The position numbers and the translations under genes were made by a program. The notes under the pieces were generated by a model. It saw nothing but the letters and a program-made list of their open reading frames with translations. It did not search any database and was not told where the DNA came from. A stretch of 64,000 nucleotides of DNA from Stenopsyche tienmushanensis (lineage: Eukaryota > Arthropoda > Insecta > Trichoptera > Stenopsychidae). Of this stretch, positions 34,786-47,577 are shown piece by piece (within the stretch, counting starts at the first letter, position 1; each line of letters opens with the position of its first letter). The stretch is from contig WACJ01000072.1 of the NCBI GenBank assembly GCA_008973525.1, forward strand, positions 248,001-312,000, written 5' to 3'.

Positions 34786-35958
34786 TTTTTTTTCTCAAAG
34801 CAAGGCCTCAAATAGTATCAAATGCAATTTTTGTGTAGATGTAAGCAAGTGCCGCGCGAATTAACATCTGCGAACTGATAAAAGCTTATCAATACTTAAT
34901 ACAGATGTTGTATGGAAAATTGACGGGATTTATTTTACAGTTGATGACAAATAATGAGTGCACATTATCGACAGGCGGTATATTCCACATTCACAATCGA
35001 TAGCCGTTTATCCCGTTGATTAATGGAACACACCATTTTCATCAGAAATATATTGCCAAGATGATCGCCAACCTCCACTGAGCGACAGCACGTGCAGAAT
35101 AAGAATGTCGTCTTATTAACAGCAACAGTTGCAAGAAAAATGCCGCCTGTGATTATAATCGACGACATCGACAACTCCATCAACGTCGGATACGGGGCAA
35201 GGTTTAAACCGGGTGATCAACTCTGACCGGGATACAATTTTAATATCCATTCAATATATTGCGCAGATATTACGGCACGCTATCGACATTGTAAATCCCG
35301 CGGGATTATGCGGCAAATATTTCACGAATTTTCTCATACACTAATCCGCCGGGCTTAGAGAAGAAAAAATCGATGCTCGGCTAAGCAAAGCTCAATTATG
35401 TGAGATTTTCGGCGGTAATAAGAAAATGTGTTCGGATATATTTATAATGCGATAAAAATAGAAATTCATTCAATTTGCTCCGCAGGCATTTGTATTGCGC
35501 ATGGAGCGGCGTTTTAGTGCGTTGAGCGTACACGTTGTAAATTTTTATTATCGGAAAAATTTCATACAGGATGCGTATAAATATTTTTAAGGGGCGTATG
35601 GAGATTCTCCTCGATACCGCATTCGAACCGCTGTACTTATTTTTTCCCCGGTTCAATAAAGAAAAGCTGTCGAAAGTTTCCCTTGGAGTACTGTCTAATT
35701 GAAAATCGAAGTATTGGGTTAGTTGGAAAGTTCGTGCGCACTTTTGAAATGAGGGAATTAAATATTTTACTCCATATACTGCCATATAATCCGAAATGGT
35801 TTTCAATATCATTGAACGTAATAAATACGGATATTTTTATCACCAGAAATTCAGAAAACGGTTCATAAAAATATTTAATTTTATTAATCATAAATGGAGT
35901 ATTTCGATTTCCTAATTTGAGATCCCAAGCATGACATTAACCAACCGTTTCATCTTTT
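34786..35958. other. No assignable feature
   Basis: Short ORFs on the minus strand (35396-35812, 35637-35891) have no domains or splice context. Confidence 0.45.
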
Positions 35959-36590
35959 TTAACACTCTCGTCGCCCAACGCGAATCAATGTTGATTCTCA
36001 TGGGGCCCAGATTTGATAATCGGAGCGTAAACAGAAAGAATAGCGATGTGATATTATAACGTATGGGATAAACACGGACGACATGTGGCGTATCTTCTCG
36101 CATGTGTTTTTTTTTTAATCTTAGATCGATAAGTTTGACTCTTTCATTAGTCAAATTAACAAAAACAAAGTGATGATAAGCAAATACGAACTCGAAAGAT
36201 ATTTAGACAGTTGTCGTCTAGAAGACATGATAGAAAGACGTTCGTAAAGTTTGTAAGTCGTTATAGAAATACTTAGCAGTGAGACGCTGGATTCGCTTTT
36301 CGGAAACTGTTAAAGATTTCACTGCACTTACTCCAGAACCTTCATTCGGTTTAAAAGCATACTTTTTCTGCAAAGCAATCAGTATTTTTTTATACTCAAA
36401 TCAGAAAACTCCAGGAACTACTAGTAAGAGAATGGTTGTGGTCGGAAAATGCTAGGCCCGACAATGAAAAGAAGAAAGCAAAAAAAGCGTTTCGCGGTTT
36501 AAAAATTCATAAAAACCCGCAGGGAAAATCTATTAGAAGGAATTGTACTCTTTGTTACAAAAAGTGAGGCTAATTTCATTAAATAGAAAT
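35959..36590 (+). mobile_element. piggyBac-like element, family 1, deleted copy with transposase C-terminus
   Basis: Opens with TTAACACTCTCGTCGCCCAA at 35959 and parallels the 33265 copy to about 36310. It then continues into a decayed reading frame ending REWLWSENARPDNEKKKAKK, AFRGLKIHKNPQGKSIRRNC and TLCYKK (36400-36570). That is the basic linker and start of the Cys-rich domain of piggyBac transposases. The body is deleted, the zinc domain is broken after CTLCYKK, and the right terminus is not visible. Confidence 0.65.
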
Positions 36591-36887
36591 GAACTTGTTA
36601 AATTGTATTTAAGCGAAGGAAGAAAACGTTCACCAAAATTACGCGACGGGGCTTCCGCGGGGGAACGCTCGTCGCGCATATCTGGTGAACGCAGCGACGA
36701 ACGAGTTAAGTGCCATATCTGTTATTGAATATGAATGATCACCATAAGAGATTATTTTTAGGAATAATGGATTTAATATGTTGTTAAAATACAATAAGTT
36801 TATTTGAATATGAATTTTTAGTTCTCAAATAGTATTATACAATCATAAGCAGCCCGTTCAACTTTACTATGATATGTATTTGGTACA

Positions 36888-37025
36888 CCAATTTAAATTC
36901 TGAGCCCCATATCTATTATATTTCATATCGATATTCGATACACACATATAGGAATATAGATAGTACATACAGATACAACTCGACTCGATTGTAGTAAATA
37001 CATCATGGTCAAGGAAAAGTTAACA
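36888..37025 (-). mobile_element. hAT copy 5, decayed internal fragment
   Basis: The minus strand carries the hAT internal sequence CATGATGTATTTACTACA, then ATATCGATATGAAATATAAT and AGATATGGGGCTCAGAATTT, with small insertions. Neither terminus is present. Confidence 0.65.
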
Positions 37026-37524
37026 CTTTGCTTGCGGGAACAGTAAAATCATCGGCAAAGAAGGTATTTTCTTTTTCGTATACAAGTTTATAAGAAAAGC
37101 AAAAATTATGTTAATATATTTCGTACCCCGGAGACTCAAACGCACATCTGGTTGATATTTGTCATGCATATCCTTATTTCATACAATATTATCAACATTA
37201 GTTATGGAGCCATCTGTCGCGGTCATTTTGCGTTTTTTTTTTTTAAATTTATATAACGATGGTTACATAAGATAAATCTGTTTCTTTTGTAAAGTTTCGC
37301 TTGATAAAAAGATAAAGATTCTCTCGTTATATTCCATTATACGATATTAATTTCTTAAAATCTGGATCATGTATGCAATATAAATAAACCGCAAATTTAT
37401 ATATATTTTTTAATTTATAAAAGTGGACAGGATAATATATTATGGAAAAATTTATTAGCGATGTAGGCATGTCATGGTGTCTATATATTTTTAATTTAAT
37501 AATTAAATGAGATGAATACATACT
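37026..37524. other. No assignable feature
   Basis: AT-rich. A TTAACACTTTGCTTGCGGGA motif at about 37020 resembles a piggyBac end, but no partner was found. Confidence 0.4.
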
Positions 37525-37789
37525 TATTGCTAAGGATTGCGCGAATAACATAGGCAAAATCTAATATATAAAAATCAATGTTTGTTTGTCCGTATTTAAT
37601 GCACTTCCATACTGTTCTTCCGATTGCGATAAAACTTTGTCAACTTACTGTTTACACTTGTGGGAATAACATAGGCCTAGTAAAAATATTGTATGGATGC
37701 ATCACGAAGCAATAAACCACGTACTGCGTTTCTTTTCAAATAATTATTAAGCGCTTATGGCATTGCAACGCATGCCGGATATTCGCTAG
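37525..37789 (+). mobile_element. Short complete Helitron (230 bp) behind a partial 5' module
   Basis: A partial first module (TTATTGCTAAGGATTGCGCG, 37525-37559) is followed by A|TCTAATATATAAAAATCAAT at 37560. The copy ends GCATGCCGGATATTCG-CTAG|T at 37789, so both Helitron termini are present. Relative to 18337-18671 it lacks about 100 bp in the middle (from CACCATGTTGG to the CAATAAACCACGTACTGCG block). Confidence 0.8.
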
Positions 37790-39269
37790 TGATATATAAA
37801 GTATAATTATAAGAAAGCTATTAAAAATATATTATAAGTGCCAATTTGAATAATGTGAATTTGAAAATTGCAATCTTCACAAGCGGCATGTGACGCTTTT
37901 CCAATGTTTCATATAAGTTCGCAATAGTTCATGTGAAACAGAACGACATTTTATTAGATCTCGATCTCGATAGAACGGTATATAAAGCTGATTGGTCGTT
38001 GAAAATGAAGATTAAGATGAAAACGATCACATTGACCTTCAACCATCGACCCAAAAGAAGACGGAATTGATCGGTAAAAATAACAGCGCATTGTTTTGAG
38101 ATTTATTACATTCGCCAAACGATGCTAATTGGACTTGACGTGTATGAGAGACTTATCGACGGCTTAAGCCAGATACGATATATTAGTATGAAAATCCGAC
38201 TCTCATAAGTACCATCGATTTGTATGCGAGTCTTCATACAACCCCTCGACCCAAATATACTTTTAAAAAAATATTTGAACATCAACGGTACTGAAAAGAC
38301 AAAAAATACCGTTGAACTTGTGACATTTCGACCCTGTAGCTCCATAAAATAAGGTCTGACATTTAGACGGACAATTTCTCGACCTATATAACGTAAACCG
38401 TATTCGACGGACAGTTATGCCCTTAACGAACGTTGGATCGAAGCCAACGTTATGGCGAAGATGACGCAAAAACCGGTTGCCATATTGAAAACCCCGAAAC
38501 AATGGACAGATCCGATGGCCACCCCTCGAATACGCAAATAGCTTCATGATAGGGGTTAATAGCCTCTTCTTGCATTAGACGATTTTCCAGTCGTTAAATC
38601 AATATCGATGAGAGTTCATTCTTAATCATTTTTAATCAACTAAATTCACTTTTCACCAAATAAATTACCCACTTCGATTTCGCAAATCTGCATGAAATGA
38701 GTCGCGAATTATAGAGCGAAAGTCGTCTGAAATAAACACGAAATGCAAATCGATCCATAATTGTGATATGAATTATAAAAAAAAAGTGAAAAGCAATTAA
38801 AGATGTGAATGCGCTCTACTGTTATGCGTAATTGCGGATTATACCATTGAGTGTATTGTACGGGAGAAGGCTTCGATTTCAATTGATGATGATTTTCATG
38901 CAATTGAATCGAAAATTTGATCCCATTGTGTTGATGCATTTGGCCCAGCTGTCATACATTTTTGGGAAATAAAAAGAGAAATTCGGGGTCGTCATTTGAA
39001 TAAATGTTCTATTAAAAAATGCAAATCACATTCGGACATCAAATCATGCGCCATCATCATATCGCGACGTATGGTTATGGGTACATTTTTATAAAATATC
39101 TCCATGGTGAATCTCCACAATCCAACTAATCATAATTTGAAATAAATTTAATACATTAACACAGAAAACACATTTTTATCGCATCTGGATTGGTACACGA
39201 CAGATAACCATTGTGAATTAAATTCACTGAATTCAAGATGATCTGATGTTAGTATTTGGTGGAATTTTA
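37790..39269. other. No assignable feature
   Basis: AT-rich spacer; minus-strand frames at 38106-38547 and 38709-38939 have no domain signature. Confidence 0.45.
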
Positions 39270-39515
39270 TCGTTTGTTCGTATGTAATGCACTGCCATAC
39301 CGTTCATCAGGATTGCGATAAAACTTCGTCCACTTATTGCTAAGGATTGCGCGAGTAACATAAGCATAGTCGAATATGTAAAAATAAATGTTTGTCCGTA
39401 TTTAATGCGCTTTCATACCGTTCATCTGATTGCGATAAAGCTTTGTTAAGTTATTGTTTATACTTGCGGGAATAACATAGACATAGTAAAAATATTGTAT
39501 GGATACATGCGGTTA
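39270..39515 (+). mobile_element. Helitron 5' terminal fragment, two tandem modules
   Basis: Module one has the CATCAGGATTGCGATAAAAC core and GCGCGAGTAACATAAGCATA. Module two follows with the CATCTGATTGCGATAAAGCT core and ends near ATTGTATGGATACAT. No 3' end. Confidence 0.65.
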
Positions 39516-42414
39516 AATCGAATATTTAGTGTATATAATTAGATATAAATAAAATGTTTATGGACGTTTGAATTTCAACTTCATATCAAACAGAAAAAAT
39601 TAATAGCTAATGATACTGCCAAAATAATCTACATTTTGCTATCAGCAAAAGAGCCTTCGTTTTACTTGTATTAACATTTCTTCGCGTATATAAAGAGCCT
39701 GTAGTGATTCATCATTTCTTGGAGGATCGAACACTTCCATGATTATTCCAGCTGTCAGATATGAGGATCTTCAGGGTTGAGCATCAACATCATATATGAG
39801 AAGCATTATTATCGCCACGGTTACTTTAACACATTGAAATTCAACGGTATGGGCTGATTATAAGATTGAAAAATATGGATCAATAGAAAATTTGCATATT
39901 AATGAAATCACACATTAAAATTCAGAAAATGTTGCTTAATATGCATGTAAATTTCCTATATAAAATAAGCTGTTATATATATGTAATATGTTCCAAATAA
40001 AAATTGTGTGCGAAAAGCATTCAAAATATATGTATAATTAACGATAAGTATGCGTCTTATTTCCATATTACAATGTTTCTTCAGAAACTTGAATTTTCTA
40101 AAATATTATAGATTTTTTAACTATTTAACGCATTATAAACAAGTTTAAAATATAGTTTTTAATGGAATTTTTTAAAAATTTATATTTGTAAAATGATTGA
40201 GAATTAAACGGTGATTCGCGTGAAACAATAAAAATATAGAAATTGAAAAAGGACAAAAATAATGTCGAAATAGGGAAGATAAAAATGCTAGACAAGTGGG
40301 TGCTGCAAGAAATGAGTCCAAGCTTTGAAATTTTGATTTTTTACGAATACATTTTCTAAGTACTAAACCGATTAGTTTTATAAATATTCGATTGGGAGTT
40401 CCGAGGGAAGATGAATGTGCAATTTTATATATATTAAAAATAATTGAAGTGGTAAAAAGCAGAGATCTGCGCGCACGGTATTTATAGGGTTAAGAAATGA
40501 GCATTGTCGGTGGTCATGCAAATATAAGCCAATTTACCCGAGTGCTAAATCTAGACAACGCTGTTAGGATAATAAGATAATAAAAATATTTTATCTTCAT
40601 TCTCGAGGGTGATCTCGTTGAAACCCCTTTGTAAGGGGCGAAGCACTGACTATGTGAGCAATAAAAAATGTTAGCCCTGTCATTACGAAGCATCAATTCC
40701 AAGAGGCACAATACGTGTTCATCATCCAGCAGCTGTTGCAATTACGAAAGAACTCGATCTCTCCTACATTACAATTACAAATCTCCTTAGCTTTATATAT
40801 CAATATTTTCACTTTCTCAATACACGAATTAAAATACATTTGACACAGTCCTACACTACTCGAATTGCCTTTCGCAAAAATAATGCCGTTCCGCACGTAC
40901 TAGGATGATTATAGTGATTCATTGCAATACTTGCAAAATAGCATAAATTCGCTCCTAAACTCGTCGGGTGAGGATTGAGAAACTGTCAGCCAGACAAAGC
41001 CTCAAAGATAAGGATCGCTCCGATGGAAGTTGCCACACCGCAATAAAACGGATAGCCTAAACACATACAAAATAAACAATATACCAGGCCATTATTGCAT
41101 GGCGAAACTATCGAATTGCGCGGTCAAAGGGTTGAAGCGCGATTAAATTCGCAGTTGGGTGTGTCGCCCTAATGACCCCCGCGATGTGGTCGGAGCCCCA
41201 AATAATTAGGACCCAATATAGCGTGATAATTTCGAATGTGTGCATGTCGTTTTCCAAAACTTGCCGACTGTACACGTAATGGGGTACAAGTAGGCGGTGA
41301 AAAAAAAAAGTCGATAGCGTTATTTAGGCCAGTATATGGCAGCGGGCATGGCCCAGCGAGTTAGTAGATAAAATCGGTAGTAAATCGTATCATAAAAATG
41401 AGCCAGAACTACCGGCATGAACTAAATGAAAATTGAATAAATCTAGAGCACTATTAGTATGATGCATAAATAATTTCGGCTTTTTTCAAGAATCAAACAT
41501 CGCCGAGGAAAAACGCCATGATTGCCCGAATTTCTTCAAGTTCCAATCGGAATGTTTTAATAATAATAGACTGAACCACATAAAATTATTGCAAAATAAT
41601 ATGCACAGCAAATTACAGCCTTTATTATAATATTTGGCATCCATAAACTTCTTTAAGTGTCAGATGTAGGCGATTTCCAGATGGTGATTTTCAAATTGGC
41701 TTTCACATGTAGTTAAGCTAGAAACCCAAGAATTTTAGGTAGGACGTTTTAATAACAGTTGCAAATTTAAACCATATGAAATAGCAACCATATCCATTAA
41801 ATAAATATGTACGTTTGACTCGGATTTAAAACTTAATAGATATAACAAAGAAGACCTCGTACAGTGTTCAAATCATATTTAATTCCCTGATATATAAATT
41901 TATCCACACAAGAAGATCAAGAAATTTCACACACCCTATAAGAGATCCGTGATATTAAAACGATTACGAAACGCTTTAACCTAGAACATTGAAGAATAAG
42001 GGTCACAACTAGGGCTTGTCGGTTTTTAGGTCAAAGTTACAACCTTCGAAAACCGATTGTTTATCCCGAAAATCCGGTTTTGAATATAAAAATGACATTA
42101 TCACTATCTAAGAATTATGGACGAAAATTTTTGAATCATTCACTTGACATCACGTTCTCATGCACTTGGCGTGACGAAACGTTGGTTTAAATAAGAAAAG
42201 TTCTTCTCGGAAGATAATTTTGAAACTTTCGCGGAATTATTTTTTATCTTTACAATAGGCTACAAAATATAAATTAAAAATAAGTGGATTTATACGAATG
42301 ATTTACAGTTAGCTCACTACTTAATAGTCGATAGCACAAAAAATTCGGTAATTTCTTTGCGGAAACAAACAACACACTTGAAATCGAAATCAATATTTGT
42401 CGATAAATTTGGGC
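39516..42414. other. 2.9 kb without a recognisable feature
   Basis: AT-rich DNA with only short chance frames (for example 40514-40896 minus). No terminal repeats, RNA genes or splice-flanked open segments found. Confidence 0.45.
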
Positions 42415-42590
42415 TGAGGATCTATACAATCGTGCGATGTATGCGGGGAAGCTCTCCGTCTCTGTCTCCCGAAATGCGCTAAGTTCTCTCCCCGTCTCTG
42501 TCTGTCTCCGGGCTCAATGTACAATAGTGCTCGTTCTGAATAAGTGGAGGGGGATCGCAGACCCTCCGATAGTACTCCTTTAGGGGTTAA
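42415..42590 (+). repeat. Unknown repeat X, long copy
   Basis: Contains ACAATCGTGCGATGTATGCG, a GTCTCTGTCTCC-rich segment (partly duplicated: CCGTCTCTGTCTCCC and CCGTCTCTGTCTGTCTCC), and GTTCTGAATAAGTGGAGGGG then GATCGCAG. The reverse complement of 47372-47577 matches along most of its length. It is GC-richer than its surroundings and has no ORF. Confidence 0.7.
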
Positions 42591-45002
42591 TTGGAGAAAT
42601 TAAATATTTTCGACGACCGACTGACCTTTATTTGAAGGGATGTAAAAAAAAGTCTATTTGAAGAATGCTAGACAATTTCTCGCAATGTGACATTATTTAT
42701 TATGGTAATCGGAATCCAAAACATTATTTGGAATTTATTCGAATAAGGGTTCAACATATTTTCATCCAAGTCTTGATGTTAAGCCGATGGATGATGGTCA
42801 ACTCGATTTCACCAGGCTCATGCGAGAAATTTGATATCCATCCAAATAATATGTACACATATAAAGCTTACATGAATTTGATTTGCCTAATGGTTGTCCC
42901 GTTACGAAAGATGGATGGCAAGTGTTTCATATGTGAAATCTGATATTAACAATCCCATTATCATCGCGCTAGAATAGGATCCATGTAAATTTATGACTCG
43001 AAGGGTGAAGAGCGCTGAAATAAGGGTGTCGTGGATGTTTCCAAAATAACGTCTCGGCCAAATTGAATAAACCAAAAGGATAAGCTTGGGGGGGTGAAAC
43101 TTGGAGCGAATTTAACGATCGTCCAATTTAAAAATAGCCTCGATGGTCAATTTGGCTTTTTTGACCTTTGCGAAATGGCCCAGTCGCAGCCACGAACCGT
43201 GTCCCAACCCTTAAAAACACTAAAGGTGATATTTCCCCCGAAACACTGCAGGTCTCCCGTATATTTTACAGGTCTTCGACAATAGTAATTCGTTTGTTCC
43301 ACACCTGGAAAATACGGCGATGAGGTTAAGCACCCCGACACGAAAAGCTCTTTTGTGTTACTTAAAGCTTTGGTAAGCCATTGTACGTAAGGTTGGTATT
43401 ATATACTTGCGTGGCGAATCGATAAATTCACGATGGAAAACAGTGACCGTTTAAAAATACTAGACCTTATCGGGAGAAAGGATCGCCCAGTACGAAATTA
43501 TTAATACTACGAAAAAAAAAACATCCCCTGTTCCCGTAATATAATTCCATAGTTACATCAACTATGCGTGTTCGTCAAATAATATATCAAACGAAAAATT
43601 TTCATACTAAATAATACAGCCATTAAATATTTATGTGCGGTTATGAAATCGAATCGGTTTGCCTGGGGAAATATTTAATAATATTATTTAAATAAAAATG
43701 TATGTTAACCACATTGTATTCAGAAAACCAATAAAAGTGATTAATAGTGAAAGTTTTCAATGTACAACCTTAAATTATTCATTTCAGGCAACCCCAAAGC
43801 AATATTGCTGATGTACCAATTTTTTTAAAAATAATTTTAATATCTCCATATGCTAAGGCGCCTTTATAAAACGTGCAAATCGTGTTTTAAAACAAATTCG
43901 AGTATTTTAAGATACGATCCAAATGTGACAAGTTCCGGCGACAAATTTGAACAAGTGTCGAAGTTTGAAATCCCTCCAAAACACATATATAATGCACAAG
44001 TCAGGACGAAATTTATCTTTTCAGAACTGACAAGCACGAAGTGAGTTTTCGCTAGTTCTGCAATAAATCATTTATAAATGCGGAAGGAGTGAACTCGTAC
44101 ATTAATTTGACGCCACCTCCCGAGTGGGGTGTTTTTTGAAACTTATACATAATGGCTGTAATGTAATATCAGAAAGTATTGTCGTCAATGTTCGGCTCAT
44201 TGACCCAAACATAAACAATTATATAAATGGATACGCCAATAGAAATAGCGTGAAAACTTTGTGCTTTATGTTAACAGGTATAACTGAGCTGTATTTTGCT
44301 TATTACGTTATGGTAATTCAATGGAGTTCATTGTTCGTCCAAAACTATCGTTTTTTTTAGCAAGCCTTGAATTTTTTCGCAATAACTCAAGCAAAATAAA
44401 TTCGTGTACGTTTTCATATTTTATTAATCCTAGGGCAAAATCAGATTCAGATTTCAATCAAAATCAGTTAAAAATTCCATTAAGAATTATCACAACAAAT
44501 TTACTAAAGACATTAAAAACATCTTGATACCCCTGGATGAAAATGAATTGGACAAAACAAGATCCAAAATTGATTTGAAACAATAAAATATTTGTGCGAA
44601 TTAAGACGTCTATATTAAAGTGCTAAATAAAGACGGTCCAATGTCATGACGTCGTCTATGATATCGTTAATCATATTGGAGCACTATTTCTTTTGCATCA
44701 CGTATACTTTCTACATATTACACAGAAATATATGTTTTTCCAATAACAGACCCATATTTATTATAAATTAATATCGCTTTCGTAGCCATGGCGAATCATT
44801 AAGTACTTTTTAGAAATGTGCGCATATTTTGATAGATGGTGAAATACATATCGACGACGAGTCTTATTGCGAAAGCGATATCAGCGATATCATACCTGTA
44901 GATCCAACATAACAGTAGAAGACATTTGGCAACCAATACTGTGCTAAAACTAAATTTGAGGGACATGCAAAAGGTCAAAATTTTAAATATTTAGATTAGA
45001 TC
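42591..45002. other. No confidently assignable feature
   Basis: Short frames only. One, 43850-44044 plus (MLRRLYKTCKSCFKTNSSIL ...), runs to a GTGAGT donor-like site at its stop, but no acceptor or domain supports it. Confidence 0.4.
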
Positions 45003-45072
45003 ACTGGTATAGTGGTTTAAATCCTGAACTCATTATAAAATTGTTTGGGTTCAAATCCAAGTAGTAGATTTA
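45003..45072 (+). other. tRNA-like sequence, probable pseudogene or tRNA-derived fragment
   Basis: CACTGGTATAGTGGTTTAAA resembles a tRNA D-arm/A-box, and GGGTTCAAATCC is a good T-loop/B-box. The T-stem has one mismatch and no acceptor stem pairs. It cannot be a working tRNA. It may be a decayed tRNA gene, a SINE head or chance. Confidence 0.3.
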
Positions 45073-45188
45073 TTTCACCGTAAAAAATGGATCTCAATCC
45101 AGATTTAACTAGATTTGAAAACGTTAATACCTCCTATAAAGGCTATATATAATGTAGATCATCTACATTCCATAACGGATATGGCACC

Positions 45189-45403
45189 TTAACACATTAA
45201 CTGCGGGGAACTTCGCTCGCGTGTGCTGTGTGTGAAATGTGATGCAGTCAATATTTCAACGTCACACGTAAAAAATAAATATTTACAAAAAAAAATAACG
45301 TTAATCAAAAGACGGTGTAATTCATAAAAATATGTATGCTTCCCATACGTAACCATCAACCGACATAGAACATATTATATACGTCTCACAGCTTAAGTGT
45401 TAA
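45189..45403. mobile_element. piggyBac-type MITE, 215 bp
   Basis: TTAA at both edges (45189-45192 and 45400-45403). The left end TTAACACATTAACTGCGGGG and the right end (reverse complement TTAACACTTAAGCTGTGAGA) are imperfect inverted repeats. The interior, with GTGTGCTGTGTGTGAAATGT and an A-rich stretch, is non-coding. Its ends differ from families 1 and 2, so this is a third TTAA family. Confidence 0.7.
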
Positions 45404-46420
45404 GAATATATGCTATGGAAATAATACAAAAACCATTAGAATCGCATATGGTTAAATACACCATCCGAAACAAGTGCAGATAATGACACCAAAGGAAGTT
45501 CCATTATAAACGATATAGGTTCGTACATGAATAGGTTAGTTGTCTGTTTGATTAGCAAGCTACTTAAAATATGAGGTCACACAATGAGTGTGCAACCTTA
45601 GGTATCGCCGGTATACGACGACGAAGACGTATCCATGACGAGCCAAATCGCAATTTGAATACATTGCCGGAGCTGCTGTCCGCTTTGCTCACGAATATGA
45701 CTTTCTAGTCTAAGTTCGATTTAAACAATTGCATAGGCTGGCACACTTTTCGAAGCATTGATTGACGTGATTGCTCGTGGTAAATCGATGCAATTATGCG
45801 AGAAAAGAAACCGTTTTCGATCTAAGAAGGTAGGTGCACACAAAACGGTAATGGTATTCGCACAGAAGGTAGACGGATGACTTTCTACGCACGGGCGACA
45901 GAAAGGCGACGAGAAACGCGATCGAGAAAACTATGCATTATCGGAAAGGAAAAGCTCCCTTTTTCTCGACTCGATAAGGAAAATATTCTACTGTACTGCA
46001 CGGCTTTCTATGCGATTATTCGTCGTAGGCGTAAAAGTACTCTATAATGGGTAGACTCGGACAAGAAACATCGCATGACGCAAGACAAAACAATCTGCAG
46101 GCCCTTCTTTTTATTCGCAATTATTGTGATGAATGAAGAAGCCGCGAAGACCGACCACAAACATCCTCCACCTACAAATTTTCATTAAATTTCGCACACA
46201 CCATTCATGCTAATAAGCGAAAAACATTAATATACGCCAATCCCACGCCGAGAATAAATAATTATGCTAAGGGGGAAAACTGCCCAAATTTATTGCGGAT
46301 TATAAAGACAGACGATCGAGTATTATTTCTTGAATAACGTCGTTTTCTACGTATAAAGTCCGCAGGCTGTGCATAATTAAATTCAATATTATAAACATCT
46401 GCTCCGTATTATCTTCTTAC
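45404..46420. other. No assignable feature
   Basis: A less AT-rich patch at 45600-46100 has only very short frames on both strands and no splice-bounded open segment. Confidence 0.45.
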
Positions 46421-46774
46421 ATATAAAAATGAATCTCTGTTTGTTCGTATGTAATGCGCTGCCATACCGTTCATCAGATTGCGATAAAACTTCGCCCACT
46501 TATTGCTAAGGATTGCGCGAGTAACATAGGCATAGTCTAATATATAAAAAAAACAATGTTTTTTGTTCGTATTTAATGCGCTGCCATACCGTTCATCCGA
46601 TTGCGATAAAACTTTGTCAACTTACTGTTTACACTTGCGAGAATAACATAGACATAGTAAAAATATTGTATAGATGTACCATGTTGGCGCATATTGGTCT
46701 GGTTAAATGAAGTTTGGGCTGCGGGGTCAAGTCGGTCTTCGAGACGAGAGCGAGTGTGCATATGCATATGCAAA
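46421..46774 (+). mobile_element. Helitron, two tandem 5' modules plus internal block, 3' end missing
   Basis: Module one (CATATAAAAATGAATCTCTG, CATCAGATTGCGATAAAACT) is followed at about 46538 by module two (TCTAATATATAAAAAAAACA, CATCCGATTGCGATAAAACT). Then come the internal blocks TACCATGTTGGCGCATATTG and CTTCGAGACGAGAGCGAGTG. It breaks off at a CATATGCATATGC repeat before the 3' half. Confidence 0.7.
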
Positions 46775-47304
46775 GGGTTAAAACATAGCACTCAAAATAA
46801 ATACAATAAAATTGATCTTCGTTTAAATTTAAAAAAATATAAATCATCAGAAAATACTTTATTTTTGAACGAATTTATATTCTTTCTGAATTCAAGCGAT
46901 ATGATAAGTTTTATGTAGCGACAGGGCTGCGTTGAAGTTCTACAGATGAAATTTAGGCAAATAAAAAATTGGAATTACCCACGCAAAAGTATTTCAGCGG
47001 CATACAATGATATGAAACAGATTAGCGATTAGAGAGAAAAGTTTCAAGAAATATTTTCAGAATTCCGTGATACCAACAGTAGACTTCAAATTTGTTGGGC
47101 TGATTATATTGGCAAGGACGTTGAACGTTCGGGGCTAAGCAACTGAAGGTAGAAGGTTATATTATATTACATATACACAAAATGGCGAAAGTCATTATTG
47201 ATGACTGAGGCTCTCTGATTATACGAGTCCCATATGGATATATGTATTTTATGAATTAAATTTTATGAAAAATGACAAATTATTCACTATTCTGGATGGA
47301 AAAT

Positions 47305-47351
47305 TCAACTGCCGCTTGAAGTTTAAAAGTGAAACTTCAAGCGGCAGTTGA
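47305..47351. repeat. Perfect 20-bp hairpin with 7-nt loop
   Basis: The left arm TCAACTGCCGCTTGAAGTTT (47305-47324) is the exact reverse complement of 47332-47351. The loop is AAAAGTG. It lies just outside repeat X (47372-47577). It could be a cruciform-forming joint left by a repair or transposition event, or a small RNA hairpin. Arms identical over 20 bp imply recent origin or constraint. Confidence 0.85.
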
Positions 47352-47371
47352 TCGGAAAGAGATGTAAAAAC

Positions 47372-47577
47372 ATTCGTAGTGTATCCGTGTCAGCGAGCCG
47401 CCTCTGATGCATCTCTATCCCCAAAAGGAGTATCATCGCAGGCTCTGCGATCCCCCTCCACTTATTCAGAAAGAGCACTCTTGGGCGTTGAACTTGGAGA
47501 CAAACAGAGAAAAAGAGATACCGAAGCGCAGTTCGGGAAACAGAGAATACGCATATATCGCACGATTGTATAAATCG
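47372..47577 (-). repeat. Unknown repeat X, long copy (inverted)
   Basis: The minus strand matches 42415-42590: ACAATCGTGCGATATATGCG, TTTCTGAATAAGTGGAGGGG, GATCGCAG, TACTCCTTTTGGGG. Frames open on both strands here (47323-47663) reflect higher GC, not coding. Confidence 0.7.

Noticed and set aside
45003..45072. Functional tRNA gene
   Set aside because: Acceptor stem does not pair and the anticodon arm is poor; kept only as a tRNA-like fragment.
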